From Methylococcales bacterium (GTDB lineage: Bacteria; Pseudomonadota; Gammaproteobacteria; Methylococcales; UBA1147), in contig JANXGZ010000259.1 of the NCBI GenBank assembly GCA_024958995.1, positions 1 through 28,272 of the forward strand: a stretch of DNA of 28,272 nt. Reading direction: 5' to 3'. A program made the position numbers and the translations under genes. Numbering within the stretch: the stretch's first letter is position 1; every line of letters starts with the position of its first letter. Below the pieces are notes generated by a model. The model did not search any database. It worked only from the letters and a program-made list of their open reading frames with translations, and was not told where the DNA came from. Shown here piece after piece: positions 24,487 through 28,272 of this stretch.

Positions 24487-25575
24487 ATGAAAAAGAATGC
24501 TCAGCCTCTTTATTATTTCGACTACCTGTGTCTGGATTCAATTCTCAACGCCCAGCACCCGGAAAGTGCGAAGCGTGGCCGAGTGGCCCATGAAGAAGTT
24601 CTTTTTATCATCACACACCAGACCTTCGAACTTTGGTTTAAACAGATTCTGTTCGAACTGGAATCGATTCAGGAGCTGTTTGCGAAAACCCCCCTGACTG
24701 AAAAAGACCTGTATACAATTGTCAGCCGTTTGCGAAGGGTCGTGGGTATCCAAAAGCTCATCAACCAACAATTCAACATCCTTGAATCGATGACGCCGCT
24801 AGACTTTCTAGACTTTCGCGATGCCCTGACGCCAGCCTCGGGGTTTCAAAGTGTTCAGTTTCGGGAAATCGAACTACGCCTGGGGCTGTCGCACGACCTG
24901 AAGCCTGTGAATTTCGGCAGATTCAGTGAATCCGATCGTTGCCATCTACATCAAATCGCCGAACAAAAATCGCTGTTCGAATTAGTCGACGCATGGTTTC
25001 AGAGGATGCCTTTTCTGAAATTCGGGGATTTTGACTTCTGGCGAACATACCGTAAGGCGGTTGGCAATATGCTTCTCCAGGACGAACGCACGATCCGTAA
25101 CAATTCATTGCTGGACGAAAGTGAGAAAATTCACCAGCTTCACGAATTGAAAAATACCCGACGTGCTTTTGATTGCCTGTTCGACGCGAAGCTTTACCTA
25201 GAGCAACAGCAAAAGGGGCAGTTCCGGTTAAGCCAGACCTCGACACTTGCCGCATTATTTGTCCACCTGTACCGTGACGAAACCATGTTACAGCTTCCCT
25301 TTGATTTGTTGACCAATCTGATGGACATCGACGAGCAACTTACAGTATGGCGAAACGGGCATGCATTGATGGTTCATCGCATGGTGGGAACAAAAATTGG
25401 TACTGGCGGTTCCAGCGGGCATGAATACCTAAAGTCGACAATTGGCCGGCAACGAATCTTTGCTGACATTTTTAATCTGTCCACGTTCCTGATCCCGCGC
25501 TCTTTATTGCCCAGCCTGCCCAAAGCCATCACCGGGACCCTGAGATTCCAGGTGTCTGAGGACCCCGGACAATGA
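24487..25575 (+). CDS. kynA: Tryptophan 2,3-dioxygenase
   Basis: 362 residues; bacterial TDOs are usually 270-310, so this one is long, nearer the animal size. Distal-pocket Thr-His-Gln-Thr-Phe-Glu-Leu-Trp-Phe-Lys-Gln contains H44 (equivalent of Xanthomonas His55). The proximal region Gly-His-Ala-Leu-Met-Val contains haem ligand H292. It is followed by the substrate-binding Gly-Thr-Gly-Gly-Ser-Ser-Gly at 305-311. It converts L-tryptophan and O2 to N-formylkynurenine as a haem homotetramer. AGGGA precedes the ATG. It is monocistronic here, divergent from prpC; no kynurenine formamidase or intact kynureninase is adjacent. Gene symbol follows bacterial kyn usage. Confidence 0.95.
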   Translation: MKKNAQPLYYFDYLCLDSILNAQHPESAKRGRVAHEEVLFIITHQTFELWFKQILFELESIQELFAKTPLTEKDLYTIVSRLRRVVGIQKLINQQFNILESMTPLDFLDFRDALTPASGFQSVQFREIELRLGLSHDLKPVNFGRFSESDRCHLHQIAEQKSLFELVDAWFQRMPFLKFGDFDFWRTYRKAVGNMLLQDERTIRNNSLLDESEKIHQLHELKNTRRAFDCLFDAKLYLEQQQKGQFRLSQTSTLAALFVHLYRDETMLQLPFDLLTNLMDIDEQLTVWRNGHALMVHRMVGTKIGTGGSSGHEYLKSTIGRQRIFADIFNLSTFLIPRSLLPSLPKAITGTLRFQVSEDPGQ

Positions 25576-25612
25576 TGCATTCAGGGGCCTGTAAGCAGCA
25601 GCTGGAGCCCTG

Positions 25613-26608
25613 TCAATGTTCGGCAATTTTAACCACGGTACGACCGATAACCTTGCCGTGCAGGTAATCCTGAAAGAAATCAGCGATCTGATCCAAAGGA
25701 ATTTCATGATGGATGATTTTCTCGATGTGTGCAGGACGAAGATCGCTGGCGAGCCTTTGCCAGATTTGTTCTCGTAGCGCCGCCGGACAAAACACTGAAT
25801 TAATCCCGAGAATATTGATCCCACGAAGAATAAAGGGCATGACTGTCGTTTTCAGGTTGATTCCACCAACCAACCCGACCGACGCAATATTACCCCGGGG
25901 CTTTACGGTTCGGGTCAGCCAGGCTAGCAGTTCACCGCCGACGCTGTCGACTGCACCGCCCCAGAGCCCCTTCTCCAATGGACGGCTGCCCATTTTAAGA
26001 TCCTGGCGAAACAGGACTTTGCTGGCACCGAGAGATTCAAGATAATCACGGGACTGTGGTTTTCCCGTGATAGCGACCACCTGGTAGCCCTGGCCCGATA
26101 ACAAATCGACCGAGTAGCTTCCAACCCCACCGCTGGCGCCAGTCACAACAATAGGGCCCAGTTCTGGGGTCTGACCATTGTTCTGCATGGTGTCCAAAGC
26201 CAGCGCTGCGGAAAAGCCGGCGGAACCAATTGCCATGGCCTCAAACAGGCTTAACCCGAGCGGAAGAGAAACAACGCAATCTGACGGGACGCGAACATAA
26301 CCTGCATAGCCGCCATCCAGGGTTTCTGACAATCCGCTGCCGCATACAAGCACCGGAGTCCCCTCGTTAAACTTTGAAACATCGGATTGCTCAACAACGC
26401 CGCCAACATCAATTCCACCAACAAGCGGAAATTTACGCAGGATATTCCCACTGCCGGTTGCGACAAGCGCATCCTTGTAATTGATACTGGAATACAGCGC
26501 CCTGATCACCACATCACCATCACTCAACTCATCCAGAGTGATCCTCTCGAATCCTGCCTGATGTCGGCCCTTCTTACGGTCAATGCGAAACGCCAGAAAT
26601 TTTTGCAT
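25613..26608 (-). CDS. YhdH/AcuI-type quinone/acrylyl-CoA reductase (MDR family)
   Basis: 331 residues from ATG 26608, with GGGAG upstream; an in-frame ATG at 26662 adds 18 lysine/aspartate-rich residues. A zinc-free medium-chain dehydrogenase: Asn-Tyr-Lys-Asp-Ala (about 43-47), the NADPH-binding Val-Thr-Gly-Ala-Ser-Gly-Gly-Val-Gly, and no zinc-ligand cysteines. AcuI enzymes reduce acrylyl-CoA to propionyl-CoA with NADPH; many YhdH homologues have only this promiscuous or detoxifying role. Proximity to prpC/prpD fits a propionyl-CoA theme. It ends convergently with the TDO gene, 37 bp apart. The acrylyl-CoA substrate is an inference from family. Confidence 0.85.
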   Translation of the reverse strand: MQKFLAFRIDRKKGRHQAGFERITLDELSDGDVVIRALYSSINYKDALVATGSGNILRKFPLVGGIDVGGVVEQSDVSKFNEGTPVLVCGSGLSETLDGGYAGYVRVPSDCVVSLPLGLSLFEAMAIGSAGFSAALALDTMQNNGQTPELGPIVVTGASGGVGSYSVDLLSGQGYQVVAITGKPQSRDYLESLGASKVLFRQDLKMGSRPLEKGLWGGAVDSVGGELLAWLTRTVKPRGNIASVGLVGGINLKTTVMPFILRGINILGINSVFCPAALREQIWQRLASDLRPAHIEKIIHHEIPLDQIADFFQDYLHGKVIGRTVVKIAEH

Positions 26609-26799
26609 GGTTTCTCCCGTTGCACCTTTATCTTTGTCCGTATCCTTAGACATTCGTTTCACATGCTTGTCTCAGGAATTTGATCGGCTCGGCTAGATGA
26701 TGATAGGGGATGCATAGGGAACTACATATACCAGATGCCCCCGCCCTGGAATTAAAGGGGGGCCTGAATTAGGTTGTGAGCTAAAGCCCCGCCGACAAA

Positions 26800-27249
26800 T
26801 CAGCTTTCATCATCCGCTGTGTACCTGAGTGCGGAGTTGTGGTCACCCTCGATTACTTCGCCTTCTATAGGCACCGCACTCAAAGCCTTCATGGCTTCCA
26901 GATGCAATAGGGCGATGTCCGTCTGTACGTTGACCCGCTGACCGAAGCGGTCCTTCCAGTTCTCAGGGTCTCGGTTCTTCAGGTAGAAGATTTGCGCCGT
27001 AATGTTCCCGTTGGTCGCTGCCTGGTACAGGGCATTGGAAACTTCCTTGAGCCCTTTCGCCCGGCCATGGTCAATGGCTTCCTGAATCTCTTCTCTGTTT
27101 CTGCGATGACTGAGGAGGGTTTTGAAATTGATACCAAGGGATAGAGCGATCTGCTCGTAAGACAAACCACGGGATGCCAACTCTTTCACCTGCTCCGGGT
27201 TGAGAGATATTGATGGCCTGCCGCCCCGAGCTTTCATTTTAGTGGTCAT
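26800..27249 (-). CDS. Terminase small-subunit-like HTH protein
   Basis: About 149 residues from ATG 27249; a TTG at 27255 has better GAGGG spacing and would add two residues. An N-terminal helix-turn-helix (Leu-Ser-Tyr-Glu-Gln-Ile-Ala through Thr-Leu-Leu-Ser-His-Arg, about 30-52) is followed by a helical region ending in Asn-Arg-Asp-Pro-Glu-Asn-Trp-Lys-Asp-Arg, a signature common in phage small terminase subunits and related mobile-element proteins. Such proteins bind DNA at packaging sites. No large terminase or other phage gene is visible, so this may be a remnant or a repurposed DNA-binding protein. It is divergent from the resolvase gene across about 200 bp of AT-rich DNA. Confidence 0.6.
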   Translation of the reverse strand: MTTKMKARGGRPSISLNPEQVKELASRGLSYEQIALSLGINFKTLLSHRRNREEIQEAIDHGRAKGLKEVSNALYQAATNGNITAQIFYLKNRDPENWKDRFGQRVNVQTDIALLHLEAMKALSAVPIEGEVIEGDHNSALRYTADDES

Positions 27250-27332
27250 TTTCAATCAAACCCTCTACTACTTTCCACACCCCGCGGCCATTCAAGCAAG
27301 GGGAGGGGATCTTCTATTGAACCTCGAGAAAC

Positions 27333-27433
27333 GCTAGTTAAATGAACGTTTGAATATCGATAAAAGATATCTAATAGTCAATGTATATTATACAATATCA
27401 GCTACTAAATGTTCATTTCCATGTATAACTAGC
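27333..27433. promoter_or_regulatory. Nested palindromic AT-rich site, candidate res site of the resolvase
   Basis: GCTAGTTA (27333-27340) pairs with TAACTAGC (27426-27433), AAATGAAC (27340-27347) with GTTCATTT (27411-27418), and a perfect 13-bp palindrome with TGTATA/TATACA arms lies near the centre (27382-27394). The centre resembles the AT-rich crossover core of Tn3-family res sites. It ends 24 bp before the resolvase ATG, where res sites and autoregulated resolvase promoters usually lie. Recombination activity is inferred, not shown. Confidence 0.45.
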
Positions 27434-27457
27434 ATCGAAGACAAGGCGGGGGCTCAT

Positions 27458-28072
27458 ATGGTTTACGGATACTTGAGAGTGAGTACAAACAACCAGGACC
27501 TTGCTAACCAGGAGAGTGCGATTCTCGCCTATGCCAACGATCGAGGACTTGGCCGTGTTGAGTTTATCTCCGAGACGATTAGTGCGACCAAGAGAAACCG
27601 TGAAGTATACCGGTTGGTTGAAAGGTTACGGGACACTGACCATTTGGTGATCTATGAGTTGTCCCGGTTAGCACGGTCTATGTCCGAACTGGAGTCCATC
27701 CGGGTAAGAATCGCTGATAAAGGAGCCACGATCCACGCCATCAGCCAGAACCTGGTGATTGAACCCAACAGCGATGACATCACCTCCAAAGCCCTCATCT
27801 TTGCCCTAGAGCTTAGTGCGCAGCTCGAGAGGCAAATGATTTCTGATCGCACCAAGAACGCACTACGGGTTCGAAGAGAGAAGGGCTTGCCGCTGGGAAG
27901 GCCCGCGGGCAAATCAAGACTGGATGCGCATCGGAGTGCGATCATCGAATACAGATCAAAAGGTGTGAACGTGACGGCCATCTCCAAGATCATCGGGTGC
28001 AACCGGCAAACCCTGACCAACTGGCTGAACCTGCACAAGAATGAGCCAGGAATCAGGGATGGCTGGAAATAA
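27458..28072 (+). CDS. Serine recombinase (resolvase/invertase family)
   Basis: 204 residues from ATG 27458, preceded by AAGGCGGGGG; the frame is open upstream but those residues do not resemble the family. The N-terminal catalytic domain starts Gly-Tyr-Leu-Arg-Val-Ser-Thr with nucleophile S9, and includes Glu-Leu-Ser-Arg-Leu-Ala-Arg-Ser (about 66-73), which carries active-site arginines. A long E-helix region and Gly-Arg-Pro-Ala-Gly-Lys lead to a C-terminal helix-turn-helix (about 170-192). Size and layout match Tn3/Hin-type enzymes, which resolve cointegrates or dimers or invert short segments. No transposase gene is seen nearby. It probably acts at the palindromic site just upstream. Confidence 0.9.
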   Translation: MVYGYLRVSTNNQDLANQESAILAYANDRGLGRVEFISETISATKRNREVYRLVERLRDTDHLVIYELSRLARSMSELESIRVRIADKGATIHAISQNLVIEPNSDDITSKALIFALELSAQLERQMISDRTKNALRVRREKGLPLGRPAGKSRLDAHRSAIIEYRSKGVNVTAISKIIGCNRQTLTNWLNLHKNEPGIRDGWK

Positions 28073-28137
28073 TTGCCGACAAAGTAACCATCTCCGCCCA
28101 CAACTAGCCAATCAAGAGCCACCTCATTTCTTCCACC

Positions 28138-28166
28138 GGGTTACCCACAGAAAATGTGGGTAACCC
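28138..28166. terminator. Perfect 12-bp hairpin between convergent genes
   Basis: GGGTTACCCACA and TGTGGGTAACCC enclose a 5-base GAAAA loop. It lies between the resolvase end and the minus-strand gene ending at 28196. The stem is very stable, but neither strand has a following T-tract, so it may be a terminator, a recombination hairpin or an element end. Confidence 0.4.
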
Positions 28167-28195
28167 AATCCCGACCTGGTGACCGGTATACCTTT

Positions 28196-28272
28196 TTAAG
28201 CCTCCGGAAACTCCAGGTGCTTTTCGAGATTAGAGTATCCATCGCCGTCAACTAATTCCGGCTCGGGTTGTT
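28196..28272 (-). CDS. C-terminal tail of a protein with EF-hand-like Ca-binding loop (partial)
   Basis: The minus-strand frame is open from the right edge to a TAA at 28196-28198, giving 24 residues. It contains Val-Asp-Gly-Asp-Gly-Tyr-Ser-Asn-Leu-Glu-Lys-His-Leu, resembling the calcium loops of dockerin and thrombospondin type 3-like repeats at the ends of secreted proteins. The start lies outside the window and the function is unknown. Short length limits certainty that it is coding. Confidence 0.45.
   Translation of the reverse strand, partial: QPEPELVDGDGYSNLEKHLEFPEA

Noticed and set aside
26737..26763. GCCCCC/GGGGGC inverted repeat between acuI-like and terminase-like genes
   Set aside because: Only a 6-bp stem with a long loop and no T-tract; not good enough to call a terminator.

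Overview
The window is dense bacterial chromosome of intermediate GC content, almost entirely acyl-CoA and amino-acid catabolism. The gene content (fused isobutyryl-CoA mutase, leucine dehydrogenase, branched-chain 2-oxoacid dehydrogenase, methylcitrate pathway, tryptophan 2,3-dioxygenase) suggests a heterotrophic proteobacterium, perhaps a gammaproteobacterium. No rRNA or other lineage marker is present, so this is only a guess. No tRNA, rRNA or CRISPR array was seen.

Layout. (1) 1-2818, plus strand: the 3' end of a class V aminotransferase-fold PLP enzyme, a haem-oxygenase-like di-iron oxidase (HDO-type) and a bacterial indoleamine 2,3-dioxygenase-like haem protein. The last two overlap and look like a small oxidative tailoring unit. 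(2) 2819-3161: non-coding, with a possible frameshifted remnant. (3) 3162-9455, minus: a long acyl-CoA dehydrogenase, an SDR 3-hydroxyacyl-CoA dehydrogenase and the fused isobutyryl-CoA mutase IcmF. (4) 9698-12489, plus, divergent from icmF: a thiolase and the methylcrotonyl-CoA carboxylase carboxyltransferase subunit, translationally coupled. (5) 12565-19298, minus: a seven-gene operon in the order crotonase-family hydratase, HMG-CoA lyase family protein, leucine dehydrogenase, BCKDH E1-alpha, E1-beta, E2 and a hotdog thioesterase, with several start/stop overlaps. (6) 19592-21568, plus: acetoacetyl-CoA synthetase. (7) 21622-24195, minus: 2-methylcitrate synthase and 2-methylcitrate dehydratase. 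(8) 24487-25575, plus: tryptophan 2,3-dioxygenase. (9) 25613-26608, minus: AcuI/YhdH-type reductase. (10) 26800-28272: a different, mobile-looking segment with a terminase-small-subunit-like HTH protein, a serine resolvase behind an AT-rich nested palindrome (candidate res site), and the C-terminal tail of a protein with an EF-hand-like Ca-binding motif at the right edge.

How the genes fit together. Leucine dehydrogenase and BCKDH convert Leu/Val/Ile to branched acyl-CoAs. The leucine arm proceeds by MCC, hydratase and lyase to acetyl-CoA and acetoacetate. Acetoacetate is reactivated by acetoacetyl-CoA synthetase and cleaved by the thiolase. The isoleucine arm uses the SDR and thiolase to yield propionyl-CoA, which PrpC/PrpD feed into the methylcitrate cycle. 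IcmF can rearrange isobutyryl-CoA (from valine) to n-butyryl-CoA for beta-oxidation. Several expected partners are absent: MCC biotin subunit, isovaleryl-CoA dehydrogenase, E3, PrpB and any transcriptional regulator.

The most novel-looking part is the HDO/IDO-like/PLP unit at the left edge, since the genome already has a canonical TDO about 22 kb away. The resolvase with its palindromic site is the second point of interest.
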